From assembly GCF_001598215.1 (NCBI RefSeq), contig NZ_BCXJ01000003.1, positions 558,001 to 622,000 on the forward strand: a stretch of DNA of 64,000 nucleotides, read 5' to 3'. The notes beneath the pieces were generated by a model. It made no database searches and had not been told where the DNA came from. It saw nothing but the letters and a program-made list of their open reading frames with translations. The translations under genes were made by a program, and so were the position numbers. Positions 1 to 8,397 of this stretch are shown piece by piece; position 1 is the first letter of the stretch; each line of letters opens with the position of its first letter. The stretch comes from Shouchella clausii (GTDB taxonomy: Bacteria; Bacillota; Bacilli; Bacillales; Bacillaceae_D).

Positions 1-318
1 GAACTCGGGAAGCTTGGTCTGATTGAAACGGTCAAAGGACGGAATGGCGGGATTCGCTTGGCGAAAGAGCCGGAGGAGATTAACATTGGCGAAGTCGTCA
101 AACAGACGGAAGACAACCTTGAGCTCGTTGAATGCTTTAACCGCGAGACAAACACCTGTATATTAAATCCCGCTTGCCGATTAAAAGGCGTATTGCACGA
201 AGCACTCGCCGCGTATTTGCAGGTGCTTGAGCAATATACAGTCAAAGACTTAGTGCTAAACGAAGACGACTTGAGGGCATTGCTGGAGCTTAAAACAACA
301 GAAAACACGCGGACATGA
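1..318 (+). CDS. nsrR: NsrR-type Rrf2 family regulator, C-terminal part (partial)
   Basis: The reading frame is open from the first base, so the N-terminal winged helix lies outside the window. What remains is the end of the DNA-binding wing (GRNGGIRLAKEP) and the effector region. Three cysteines in ECFNRETNTC and NPACRL have spacing C-x7-C-x5-C, the [4Fe-4S] ligand pattern known from Bacillus NsrR. NsrR senses nitric oxide and represses genes for NO detoxification and anaerobic metabolism. No NO-related target gene is visible downstream; the next gene is an unrelated small membrane protein. The family is clear; the target set cannot be judged here. Confidence 0.88.
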   Translation, partial: ELGKLGLIETVKGRNGGIRLAKEPEEINIGEVVKQTEDNLELVECFNRETNTCILNPACRLKGVLHEALAAYLQVLEQYTVKDLVLNEDDLRALLELKTTENTRT

Positions 319-377
319 CGTAAGCTACATGCCCATTAAATGCAGTGCCAGATTAATACGATTGGAGTCGCTCATTT

Positions 378-575
378 ATGATCGCTTTTTTGGAATCATT
401 GTCCGATTTAAGCCACTTGATCCTAGTAGTTTGTGCATTTGTTTTTTATAGAAAGCTCAAGAAAACCAAGCAGGAAAGAAAACGCACCCCTTTTGAAATT
501 GTACTCATGGTTCTAATCCTATTTGGCATTTTTTCTTGGGCTGTATCCTTTGCTTTATTACAGACAGTAGCATGA
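378..575 (+). CDS. Small two-helix membrane protein, unknown function
   Basis: A 65-residue product. A hydrophobic segment at about residues 12-24 is followed by a strongly basic linker (RKLKKTKQERKR), then a second hydrophobic segment at about 41-60. The linker is expected to lie on the cytoplasmic side. The gene starts about 60 bases after nsrR on the same strand. I recognise no family. Length and composition fit a real small membrane protein, but the only support is the ATG-initiated frame and the clean hydrophobic pattern. Confidence 0.5.
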   Translation: MIAFLESLSDLSHLILVVCAFVFYRKLKKTKQERKRTPFEIVLMVLILFGIFSWAVSFALLQTVA

Positions 576-671
576 TTTCCACAAGAAAAATGTGTGACAA
601 GAATAACTATTTGATCCTTTTTAAGTTTGCATCGACTACAGAACGAACACTGAAAAATGTCAAAAAAATCA

Positions 672-700
672 TTGAAAGCGTTTTTTTGTTGTGATATGAT
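672..700 (+). promoter_or_regulatory. SigA-type promoter of the esterase gene
   Basis: TTGAAA at 672-677 and TATGAT at 695-700 are separated by exactly 17 bases, which is close to the SigA consensus. The -35 box runs into TGAAAGCGTTTT, a 12-of-14 match to a CcpA cre, so catabolite repression is possible. Transcription would start near 707 and give a leader of about 105 bases. Confidence 0.6.
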
Positions 701-742
701 ATGGAAAATTTAAATACGTTTGGAATGTAACCTTCGGGGCAT

Positions 743-789
743 AACCTAAACTTCTTTTGAATCGAATTCGAAAGAGGTTTAGGTTTTTT
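743..789 (+). terminator. Intrinsic terminator inside the esterase leader
   Basis: AACCTAAACTTCTTTT (743-758) pairs with GAAAGAGGTTTAGGTT (770-785), with one G-T wobble, and is followed by a run of T residues to 789. It lies between the promoter at 672-700 and the start codon at 813, so it can stop transcription before the gene. I recognise no known riboswitch or T-box. It may be an attenuator or may end a short RNA. Confidence 0.6.
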
Positions 790-812
790 ATATTTCTAAG
801 GGAGGAACACAA

Positions 813-2551
813 ATGAGACAACGAAGAAAACACAAGTGGACAGCACTTGCCCTAATCATGTTGACAATTGCTGGCTGCAGTCAAAATGAACATTCAGAAA
901 CGGATTCGTCAAGTCCGAACGCCGAAACGCCCCAAAATTCCGAGACAACTGCAACGGCTGAAGACGCAACTCTTCGGGAAACACAATTCGGTATGGTTAA
1001 GGGTTACGAAGAAGATCAAGCACTCATCTGGATGGGAATTCCTTATGGAGGAGATACCTCTGGAGACAATCGTTGGAAGGCACCAACAGATCCAGAGCCG
1101 TGGACAGAGGAACGAGATGCAACAAAGGCTGGCGAAGTCGCTCTACAGGCAGGAGCTGATGGAGTTGTGGGGTCCGAGAACGCATTAAATCTCGATATTT
1201 ACCGTCCCAATAATGATAAAGAAAATTTGCCCGTTCTAGTCTATATCCATGGCGGCAATAATCAAACAGGCAACGCACAGGAGCTTTCTGGCGCTTCATT
1301 CGTAAAAAATCATGATGCGATTGTCGTTTCTGTAAATTACCGGTTAGGCGCTCTTGGCTTTAATCCACTACCCGCTTTAAAAACAGGAAGCGACGAAGAA
1401 AACTCCGGAAACTACACCATGCTTGACTTGCGCAAATCTCTAGATTGGGTTCAGGAAAATATTCGCAACTTTGGCGGAGATAGCGATAACGTAACTGTTG
1501 CCGGTTTTTCAGCCGGAGGTCGTGATGTTATGGCAATGTTGATTTCACCAACTTTTGAAGGCACATTTGACAAAGCGATATCCTTCAGCGGCGGCATGAC
1601 CATCGCTGATGAAGAAAAAAGCCAAAAGGTTTTTGCTGAAGCAATCGCACCGCTAGTTGTCGAAGACGGCATCAAGGAAAACGAAGAAGAAGCAGCTGAA
1701 TGGCTGTTAACGTCTGACGAAAAAGTAAAAGCGTATCTATATCAATTAGAGGGAGATCGTCTAGTTAGTCTGATGGGGAACGCCGGCATCCGCATGAGTG
1801 TTTTCCCGCATTTGTATAATGACGGAACAGTGATTCCAGAAGAGGGCTTTGACACGACTACGTATCATTCCGTTCCGTTGTTCATGCTGACTGGCGAACA
1901 GGAATTTTCTCTGTTTGGTCGTTTTGACCCTTACTTCGCTGAATCTGTTGCAGATGGGCGGATTGATACCGATGAAGAGATTGCGAATCAATATGCATTT
2001 GTCAACAAGTACGGTGGTCAATTATACAGCTTGTTTAACCTTGAAGAATCAGCTGAGAAAATGGCTGACCGTTATGAAGCACCTATCTATGGCATGGAAA
2101 TACAGTTTGGCGAGGAGGCCGATGTGGTAAGTTAGGCTCCTTCCACGGGGTGTTTGTTCCTTTATTTGATACAGACAGTCAAAATTATACAAGTTTAGTT
2201 GGCGATGCGTATGAATCGGATGGAGCAAAAGAATTGAGCGCCTTATTCCAAGACTATCTCTTTGAATTTATGAGCAGTGGCGATCCAAACGGAAATGATT
2301 TGACTGAATGGACAGAATGGAGCAAAGACGCCGAGAAAAATATCTTATTCCTGAATGCCGATTCTTCAACCGCTGCAGCCGAGATGGGCTCAAAAGATTA
2401 CAGCTACGCCGATATTCTTGCAGCAATCGAAAAAGATGATACAATCACAGACGAACAAAAAACAGAATTACTGACAAAAGTCTTAAATGGCCGTTGGTTC
2501 AGCTATGAATTAGATAAAAAATACGACAATCTGTCTGATTTTGACAAATAA
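813..2551 (+). pseudogene. Carboxylesterase type B lipoprotein, broken by a frameshift
   Basis: The first part (813-2135) has a basic, hydrophobic lipoprotein signal ending at LTIAGC (Cys22). A type B carboxylesterase follows, with an oxyanion-loop region (YIHGGNN) and the nucleophile elbow GFSAGG. The frame stops at 2133-2135. The same protein continues in another frame through GSFHGVFVPLF to 2551, and this part holds the catalytic-His motif (HG before the conserved F). The two pieces join across about 2127-2135 if one base is restored. The serine and histidine of the triad are therefore on separate reading frames, so the gene is probably inactive as read. A sequencing error or strain-specific slippage is the alternative. 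The intact protein would be near 579 residues. The start has a GGGAGG site. Confidence 0.82.
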
Positions 2552-2575
2552 AAACGCTCTAAAAAGCGATCCAAT

Positions 2576-2643
2576 CCTTTTGAAACCACTCCTACACATA
2601 TGGCGGATTTCAGCCTGTGTAGGAAGTTTCAAAAGGGTGTTTT
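2576..2643 (+). terminator. Terminator after the esterase gene
   Basis: CCTTTTGAAAC (2576-2586) and CCTACACA (2591-2598) pair with TGTGTAGG (2616-2623) and GTTTCAAAAGG (2626-2636). The result is a long hairpin with a small internal loop, followed by GTGTTTT. It lies 25 bases after the stop codon at 2551. Confidence 0.7.
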
Positions 2644-2951
2644 CTATTGTTCAGATCTGTTAAGGAAAAAACGAATCCAAAACACCAAGGTACCCGCATC
2701 CTCCCAAGGCTGAATATCATTTAAAAAAGTGAATATTCAAAAGCACCAATTTCTATTTCCGCTAATAGATGTTTTAACCAATCAAGTGTTTGAATGTATT
2801 CTCCTCTTCTACCCTTTAATCCCCATTTGAGTGTATGGATTGATCGAATCCGGTTTGAAAATAGTGCCATTTACCAATTTCCATCTATATTTTCAACACA
2901 AGCCTATGTATACTTATTCTACTTGGACTTGCTGAAGGAGGACGTAGATTG
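2644..2951. other. Intergenic stretch before the AraC gene
   Basis: No gene is seen. It holds a short inverted repeat (TGAATAT near 2710 and ATATTCA near 2732) and the ribosome binding site AAGGAGG at 2935-2941 for the next gene. A TATACT box near 2910 could be a -10 element, but I see no good -35. Confidence 0.5.
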
Positions 2952-3974
2952 ATGAATCTGGTACCTGCTGACCGAATTAAGATCCCGCCGGGTCTCTGGG
3001 AAGGACTTGGACGATTAGGGATCCCTGCCCATGAAGTAGCCCGCCAAGCCCGATTGCCAATGACCATTATGTCCGAGCCTGCTGTAACGATAACTCATTA
3101 TTTTGCAATTTGGCAGGCTTATTTTGAACTTGCAGGAGAAACAGCGGCAGCGATCATCGAACTTGCGACCACCTATGAAACTGCCCAATATCCACCGTCG
3201 CTCTTGGCAACCTATCACGCTCGCAATTATCACGACGCGCTACGTCGAATGACTCAGTATAAACAGTTATGCCCTCCCGAAAACCTGCGCATCATCGAGG
3301 ATGGCGAGCTATGCGTCATCGAATTGGAGTGGCTCTATGGCGGACGCGAGTTGGCTGGTCCGCCCATGCTGATGGGCTTAACATTGGCATGTCTTCTGGA
3401 GCTTGGACGACGAGGGACAGCAACAAACCTGTCTGCCTATCACGTTGAATTCTCCCAACCGATGGGTGATTCACGGACACTTGAGGCTTACTTCGGCTGC
3501 CCGATCTGCACGGATGCCACAGGAAACCGGCTAATCCTTCGCCGAAGCGATCTGAATCGGCCGTTTGTCTCCTATAACGAAGAAATGCTAGAGATTTTGA
3601 CGCCTGCCTTGGCCCGCACAATTTATGAACACGACAACATCCATTTCATTGCCGAGAAGGTGAAATCGATCATTAAGCGCCGTCTCGCCGATGGATGTCC
3701 TGACATTGGGGGGACCGCGCATGAGCTCGGGATCAGTGACCGCACCTTACAGCGCCGACTTGCGGAAGAACATACAAGCTTCAAGCAGTTATTAATGCAA
3801 GCTAGGCATGAACTAGCCCGCGCTTACCTGGCAGACCCTTCGCTTGATATTAAACAAATTGCTTCCCTGATCGGATATGAAGACCAGAACTCTTTTTACC
3901 GCGCTTTTCGCATATGGGAAGGCGATACCCCGGCACATTGGCGGTTGATGAAGTTAGGAAAAACAGCGTTTTAA
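2952..3974 (+). CDS. AraC family transcriptional regulator with arabinose-binding-like N-terminal domain
   Basis: A 340-residue activator-like protein. Residues about 15-200 resemble the Arabinose_bd domain (PF12625) of OruR/VirF-type regulators, and the C-terminal 100 residues are the double HTH (GGTAHELGISDRTLQRRL, then DIKQIASLIGYEDQNSFYRA). This architecture is commoner in Proteobacteria than in Bacillaceae. AAGGAGG at 2935-2941 is 10 bases before ATG 2952; a TTG immediately upstream (2949) could also start it. The SDR gene follows in the same direction after about 155 bases and is the obvious candidate target. The ligand is unknown. Confidence 0.85.
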   Translation: MNLVPADRIKIPPGLWEGLGRLGIPAHEVARQARLPMTIMSEPAVTITHYFAIWQAYFELAGETAAAIIELATTYETAQYPPSLLATYHARNYHDALRRMTQYKQLCPPENLRIIEDGELCVIELEWLYGGRELAGPPMLMGLTLACLLELGRRGTATNLSAYHVEFSQPMGDSRTLEAYFGCPICTDATGNRLILRRSDLNRPFVSYNEEMLEILTPALARTIYEHDNIHFIAEKVKSIIKRRLADGCPDIGGTAHELGISDRTLQRRLAEEHTSFKQLLMQARHELARAYLADPSLDIKQIASLIGYEDQNSFYRAFRIWEGDTPAHWRLMKLGKTAF

Positions 3975-4129
3975 CAAGCTTTTTGCCTAGGTCTTGGTAT
4001 TCTAGGCCCAACCATCTTGTCTTTGCCTTTTGGCGTATTCTGCAAGAATGTTGGCGGAGACGGCTAGTTACTGGCCGATGAAGACAAGTTATTATAGTCT
4101 CTATCCGAAACAGAAGGAGCAATGACAAG

Positions 4130-4930
4130 ATGGAAATGGGATTAACGAATAAAACGGCTTTAGTCACAGGCTCAACGAGAGGCATCGGAAAAGCGATTGC
4201 CCTGGAGCTTGCCAAGGAAGGGGTTCACGTCCTCATTAACGGACGGAACCAGGAAGCGGTCCAGCAAACGGTAGAGGAGATCAAATCAAAATTTCCATCC
4301 ACCTCGCCTCAAAATGCAGCGGGTGATCTCACTAATAAAGAGCAAATGGAAACGCTATGTCAGCATTTCCCGAGCATCGACATTCTCGTTAACAATATGG
4401 GCATTTATGAAATCAAGCAATATGAACATGTCGACGATGATGGGTGGGAAACGTATTTTCGTACAAATGTACTGGCTGCCAACCGGTTGGTGCGATTTTA
4501 TTTGCCGACAATGTTGAGCCAAAACTTCGGCCGGATCATCTTCATCGCAAGCGAAGAGGCCGTCATGCCTTCAGGACTTATGCCTCAATATGCCGCGACT
4601 AAATCAATGCTGCTGTCATTGGCAAAGAGCGTGTCCAAATTAACAGCAGGCGCTGAAGTGACAGTCAACACCATTCTGCCGGGTCCTACATTATCGGAGA
4701 ATGTAGCTCAAATCATTGAAGGCATGTTCATGGAAGAGGAACCGGAGCTGCCTTTTTCCGAAAAAGAAAAAAAATTTATGGCCTCCAATGTGCCTCACTC
4801 CGAAATTCAGCGCTTCATCAGGCCAGAGGAGATCGGCAGACTCGCTGCTTTTATATGCAGCCCTCACGCCTCAGCCTTCAAAGGCTCCCCGATTCGAATG
4901 GACGGGGGAATCGTGCCGACGATTTTTTAG
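4130..4930 (+). CDS. SDR family NAD(P)-dependent oxidoreductase
   Basis: A 266-residue classical short-chain dehydrogenase. It has the cofactor motif TGSTRGIG at about residues 14-21, NNMG in the central strand, and the catalytic Ser in FIASEE followed by YAATK (Tyr-x3-Lys). The C-terminal IRMDGGIVPT matches the usual SDR ending. AAGGAG lies 10 bases before the ATG. The substrate cannot be read from sequence. It follows the AraC regulator on the same strand, so it may be that regulator's target. No terminator separates it from the inverted repeat at 4965. Confidence 0.85.
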   Translation: MEMGLTNKTALVTGSTRGIGKAIALELAKEGVHVLINGRNQEAVQQTVEEIKSKFPSTSPQNAAGDLTNKEQMETLCQHFPSIDILVNNMGIYEIKQYEHVDDDGWETYFRTNVLAANRLVRFYLPTMLSQNFGRIIFIASEEAVMPSGLMPQYAATKSMLLSLAKSVSKLTAGAEVTVNTILPGPTLSENVAQIIEGMFMEEEPELPFSEKEKKFMASNVPHSEIQRFIRPEEIGRLAAFICSPHASAFKGSPIRMDGGIVPTIF

Positions 4931-4964
4931 TGCCGCAATTAACCATCTTCTTGTCCTATACGGC

Positions 4965-5010
4965 ATTGGTACAAGTTCTTGGCCTTGATCAGGACAGAAC
5001 TTGTACCAAT
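4965..5010. repeat. Perfect 15-bp inverted repeat after the SDR gene
   Basis: ATTGGTACAAGTTCT (4965-4979) and AGAACTTGTACCAAT (4996-5010) are perfect complements around a 16-base loop. The sequence after the right arm is A-rich, not T-rich, so it is not a standard terminator on the plus strand, and the minus strand also lacks a T run. It could be a processed 3' hairpin or the remnant of a small repeat. Confidence 0.6.
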
Positions 5011-5220
5011 AAAACAAAAAAGCCGCTAAAACAGCGACTTTCATTTAGAGCATGTTCCTGTTCCTCGACCATGGAAGTAACATGTGTAGCCCATCCTAGC
5101 AATAACAGCTGATTGTTGAATTATCTGGTAAAACGCTTCATATTCTTCATGTGTTACTCTGCTCGTCACATCGTGTTCTGGTACACCACGATCCGGCATA
5201 ACTGGCTTCGCAGTTGGTAT

Positions 5221-5328
5221 TTACAATCTCCTCCGAAACTTGGGTCACTCCAGCAGATCAGAGTCAGTCGTAGTGGAAAAACAACCAAACTCCATACGGT
5301 AGTCGATGGATTTAGGAAATCCCCTCAC
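5221..5328 (+). mobile_element. Transposase fragment (IS4/IS5-type DDE), decayed
   Basis: The frame through 5260-5325 reads RVSRSGKTTKLHTVVDGF, which closely resembles the conserved segment around the second part of the DDE core of IS4/IS5-type transposases (R-S-x-G-x-T-T-K-[IL]-H-x-V-V-D-G). Flanking sequence does not continue the match, and no terminal inverted repeat or target duplication is evident. It appears to be a short scrap of an old insertion. Confidence 0.55.
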
Positions 5329-5630
5329 GAATGCTCCTTATACTACGTATACCCCGGTCAGCCATTCTCTTTTAATCAAGAAAAAATCTTGAAGGCATGT
5401 GGCCGATCAAGGTTAATAACCCCTTTATTCCCAGATTTAATTTTTCCTAAAATAACTTAATATTGTTTTTTTCACTTTAATATCATTACCAAAAATCTCA
5501 AACTGTAGCAGTCACTTTTCCACCCCTTTGCGTATACTCGCTTTAATGATACTGGAATTAATGGAAAATAATAGGCAAAACCGATATTTCCCAAGTAGGA
5601 AAACAGGTTGGGAAAACGCTGGACATCCCT
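5329..5630. other. Intergenic stretch, no gene recognised
   Basis: Open frames here are short and lack ribosome binding sites or family similarity. The sequence probably includes more of the decayed insertion that left the transposase scrap upstream. I see no clear terminator for the minus-strand thiolase operon that ends at 5631. Confidence 0.4.
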
Positions 5631-6770
5631 TTACATATCAACAACATTCGCAAACAACGCCGCTATTCCGAGCCCTCCTGCTGCACCAATGGCGCTCAAG
5701 CCAAGCTTGGCATGGCGGCGTTTCATTTCAGCTGCTAGACGGCAAACGTTTATCGCCCCAGATGCCCCGTACGGGTGCCCTATTGCTAAAGCGCCGCCGC
5801 TGACATTTAGTTTTTCTTTGTCTAGGCCAAGCTCTTGTTGGAGCGCAACCATCTGAACGGCATACGCCTCGTTCAACTCAATCAAATCAATGTCTGATAG
5901 ATTCCGTTTTTGTTTTGCCAACAGTTTGCCGATCGCAGGCACTGGGCTAATACTTGCAAAGTGGGGATCGTAGCCTGCCCTTGCAGCATCTACAAATGCA
6001 AGCATCGGTTTCATACGGTAACGCACGCACGCTTGCTTTGACATGAGCAATGCGAGAGCCGCTCCATCCGATTTTGCGCATGAGTTGGCTGCTGTTACGG
6101 TCCCTCCGTTGTAGAGCGGCGGCACTCGTTTTAAAAGCCGATCGGGCATTTGCCGAATGCCTTCGTCAGCAAGATCACGGTGTGCTGCAATTTTTTCGTC
6201 ACGAAAAAGGCCCTTTTGTTCTGCTGCCCATGCGCGCCTGTAACTCTCAGCGGTGTACTCGTCCTGTTCATCCCGGCCAATTTTCCTTCGTTCAGCCACA
6301 TTCTCTGCCGCTTCAGCCATATCGGGGTCTCCTAGCGATTCCGGCGAGAAGCGGGCACGTTCGATTGTCTGGTGCCACTCTCTTCTATTTCCGTTCATGT
6401 TAGCGGCAATCCGTTTCGGCTCAAGACTTGTGCTTTCTACGCCGCCGGCCAAATAGACATCGCCATCTCCTGCTTGTATGTGCCTTGCTGCAACGATGAT
6501 TGCCTCTAATCCAGAACCACATTGGACATCGACCGTTACCCCTGGCACGTCAACAGGCAGACCGCTTTCCAACAGCGAAAGGCGTGCTATATTTCCCCCT
6601 TCGCCAACTGCGTTCCCGAGCACCACTCCATCAATCTCAGGAAAAGGAAGGCCAGCGACGATTTCTTTTATGACAGAGGCGGCTAACACTTCTGGACGCT
6701 GCGTGGCTAGAATGCCGCCAATTTTGCCAACAGCTGTCCGTTTTGCCTTTACGATGAATACATCATTCAT
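5631..6770 (-). CDS. yhfS: YhfS-like thiolase (acetyl-CoA acetyltransferase family) lacking the second active-site Cys
   Basis: A 379-residue thiolase-fold protein. The nucleophile is present in QCGSGLEA, as are NEAYA and the His loop GHPYGASGA. In thiolases the C-terminal motif CxGGGxG supplies the acid/base cysteine. Here a gapless alignment puts glycine there (AIGAAGGLGIA). Claisen condensation or thiolysis may thus be impaired or altered. ATG 6770 is chosen because AAGGAG lies 8 bases upstream; a GTG at 6779 falls within that site. The start overlaps the end of the upstream ligase gene by 8 bases (ATGAATGA), so the two are translationally coupled. The order matches B. subtilis yhfS-yhfT. 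It probably acts in fatty-acid or acyl-CoA metabolism. Confidence 0.85.
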   Translation of the reverse strand: MNDVFIVKAKRTAVGKIGGILATQRPEVLAASVIKEIVAGLPFPEIDGVVLGNAVGEGGNIARLSLLESGLPVDVPGVTVDVQCGSGLEAIIVAARHIQAGDGDVYLAGGVESTSLEPKRIAANMNGNRREWHQTIERARFSPESLGDPDMAEAAENVAERRKIGRDEQDEYTAESYRRAWAAEQKGLFRDEKIAAHRDLADEGIRQMPDRLLKRVPPLYNGGTVTAANSCAKSDGAALALLMSKQACVRYRMKPMLAFVDAARAGYDPHFASISPVPAIGKLLAKQKRNLSDIDLIELNEAYAVQMVALQQELGLDKEKLNVSGGALAIGHPYGASGAINVCRLAAEMKRRHAKLGLSAIGAAGGLGIAALFANVVDM

Positions 6771-8172
6771 AACGGCCACTCCTTAATGCTTGGCGGTCCA
6801 CTTTTCCGCTTGGCAAAAGTGGAAATGCCGCTACAAGATGGATACGCCGTGGACGTTTAATCGGAGGCAGTACTTCTTTTAGGCGTGTGCGAATGTGCTT
6901 TTTGTCTTCTTGCGACAAATGACGGCCTTTTATGTAAAGTTCCATTTGGCTCCCCCAATAGGGATGGGCCTTGCCAATCGCAATCGCTTCTTCAACGTCA
7001 TCGATCTCTTTTGCCAACTGTTCCACTTCCTCAGGGTAGACATTAATGCCGCCAATGATGAGCATATTGCCTTTTCGCCCTTTTACGTGAACGACCCCTG
7101 TTTTGTCAATAAAGCCGATGTCGCCAACCGTTTCCCACTCTTTTACAGGCGCCCCTCCTTTGTAGCCAGCAAACAAGTAAGGGCTCTTTACATGCAATAC
7201 CCCTTCATCGTCGGCTTGGATCGTCACCCCTGGGAAAGGCCGCCCCACTGCCGTCGGAGGAAGGGTGCTTTGGCTACTGTGGTGCAAACTAGAAATAAAA
7301 CTTAGCTCGGAGGCACCATAAAATTCATACAGCTTTGCGTTTGGAAACTGTGTTTGCGCCCGGCCAACCTGGACTTTGGACCACTTAGCCCCTGACACAA
7401 TGATGGCATCGACTTGTTCAAGAATTTCGTTGCCACTTGCCTTCACAAACGCTTCAATCATTGTCGGCACTCCATAAATCACATCGACTTGCTCACCCTT
7501 TATCGTTTCTAAAACGTCAAACGGCGAAAACGTCGGTTCTAAATAAAGAGTCGCCCCTATATGGAGCGTGTGGACAGCGGCAAACAAAAACAGTGAGTGG
7601 AACAGTGAGCCTGGCACACTCACTCGGTTTGTGCTTTGCAACTGAAACGTCTCTGCTGCTGGTTGAAAACTTGTTGTCCAGGAGTGATGCGTACGGACAT
7701 ACGCTTTTGGCGCTCCTGTGCTGCCAGAGGTAAACCCTAGGTAAAAGAGATCGTTCCCTTTAGCGAATGGTTCCTCCTCTATTTCAGTCGTTTCGTTGAC
7801 CTGTCTGCTGTGCCACACTGCACATTCAGCTTCGGAAATGGGCCTATCCGTAAAGAGAACATCTGCTTCAGCACGCGTTAATGCTTGCAAACGCTCGTTG
7901 TTTGTCCATTTCCTGTTTAACGGAGTGCCTGTCCACCCTAAGCTTACTGCTGCCAAAAACACAAGCAATAGCTCATCTTGGTTTTCAATGTCAATTGCAA
8001 AAGCAAGCGGGCGACCGAGACCACATTCCTTTGCTTTAGCCGACAAGGCGTTTCGATAGCTGTGCAAGTCTGTCTCCACGTCTCGATACGTACGTGTTCG
8101 GTTTTTATAGACCAATGCTGTTTTATGAGGCAGCATGTCTCCATTTTTTAAAATCTGTTCGGCAATATGCAC
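6763..8172 (-). CDS. yhfT: YhfT-like AMP-forming acyl-CoA ligase
   Basis: A 469-residue ANL-superfamily enzyme that activates a carboxylic acid as acyl-AMP and transfers it to CoA. Core motifs are LGFTSGSTGAPKAYVRT (P-loop, about residue 145), YEFYGASE (A5), the VGDIGFID region (A7), and a C-terminal lysine in PSGKVDRQAL. It is shorter than typical long-chain ligases (about 510-560 residues). It starts with GTG after GAGGTGG. It is the first gene of a two-gene unit with the thiolase-like gene. The acyl substrate is not determinable. Confidence 0.85.
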   Translation of the reverse strand: MHIAEQILKNGDMLPHKTALVYKNRTRTYRDVETDLHSYRNALSAKAKECGLGRPLAFAIDIENQDELLLVFLAAVSLGWTGTPLNRKWTNNERLQALTRAEADVLFTDRPISEAECAVWHSRQVNETTEIEEEPFAKGNDLFYLGFTSGSTGAPKAYVRTHHSWTTSFQPAAETFQLQSTNRVSVPGSLFHSLFLFAAVHTLHIGATLYLEPTFSPFDVLETIKGEQVDVIYGVPTMIEAFVKASGNEILEQVDAIIVSGAKWSKVQVGRAQTQFPNAKLYEFYGASELSFISSLHHSSQSTLPPTAVGRPFPGVTIQADDEGVLHVKSPYLFAGYKGGAPVKEWETVGDIGFIDKTGVVHVKGRKGNMLIIGGINVYPEEVEQLAKEIDDVEEAIAIGKAHPYWGSQMELYIKGRHLSQEDKKHIRTRLKEVLPPIKRPRRIHLVAAFPLLPSGKVDRQALRSGRYE

Positions 8173-8263
8173 TTACGTTCCACCTCTTTGTCCATCGAAT
8201 GGTGCCATCGTAGGCGATCGCCACAAAATTGTCAACCTATAAACCATTAACGTTTACATAAAT

Positions 8264-8289
8264 ACGAGGGAAAGCAAGATTTCCCTCGT
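8264..8289. repeat. 10-bp perfect inverted repeat upstream of the yhfT-like gene
   Basis: ACGAGGGAAA (8264-8273) and TTTCCCTCGT (8280-8289) form a perfect hairpin with a 6-base loop. It lies about 95 bases upstream of the ligase start and 45 bases before the terminator of the neighbouring gene. It could be an operator or a second terminator-like hairpin. Confidence 0.5.
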
Positions 8290-8330
8290 TTATCAACAAG
8301 GGTAGAGACAGCACTGTATTAATGTACAAT

Positions 8331-8359
8331 AAAAAGACGGTACCCTCTGCTGTACCGTC
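8331..8359 (-). terminator. Terminator of the AlkK-like ligase gene
   Basis: On the minus strand GACGGTA and TACCGTC (8353-8359 and 8336-8342) form a stem followed by TTTTT (8331-8335). It lies 40 bases after the stop codon at 8398 and separates this gene from the yhfT-like operon. Confidence 0.75.
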
Positions 8360-8397
8360 ATCAATTCAAGCTTATCAACTTTACTGTCTTCCTCCTA

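Noticed and set aside
707-812. Known riboswitch in the esterase leader
   Set aside because: The leader does not resemble preQ1, SAM, TPP, fluoride or T-box consensus elements that I can recall.
5113-5460. 115-residue open frame as a gene
   Set aside because: It has no ribosome binding site, and only an 18-residue transposase-like block; the rest looks like random frame.
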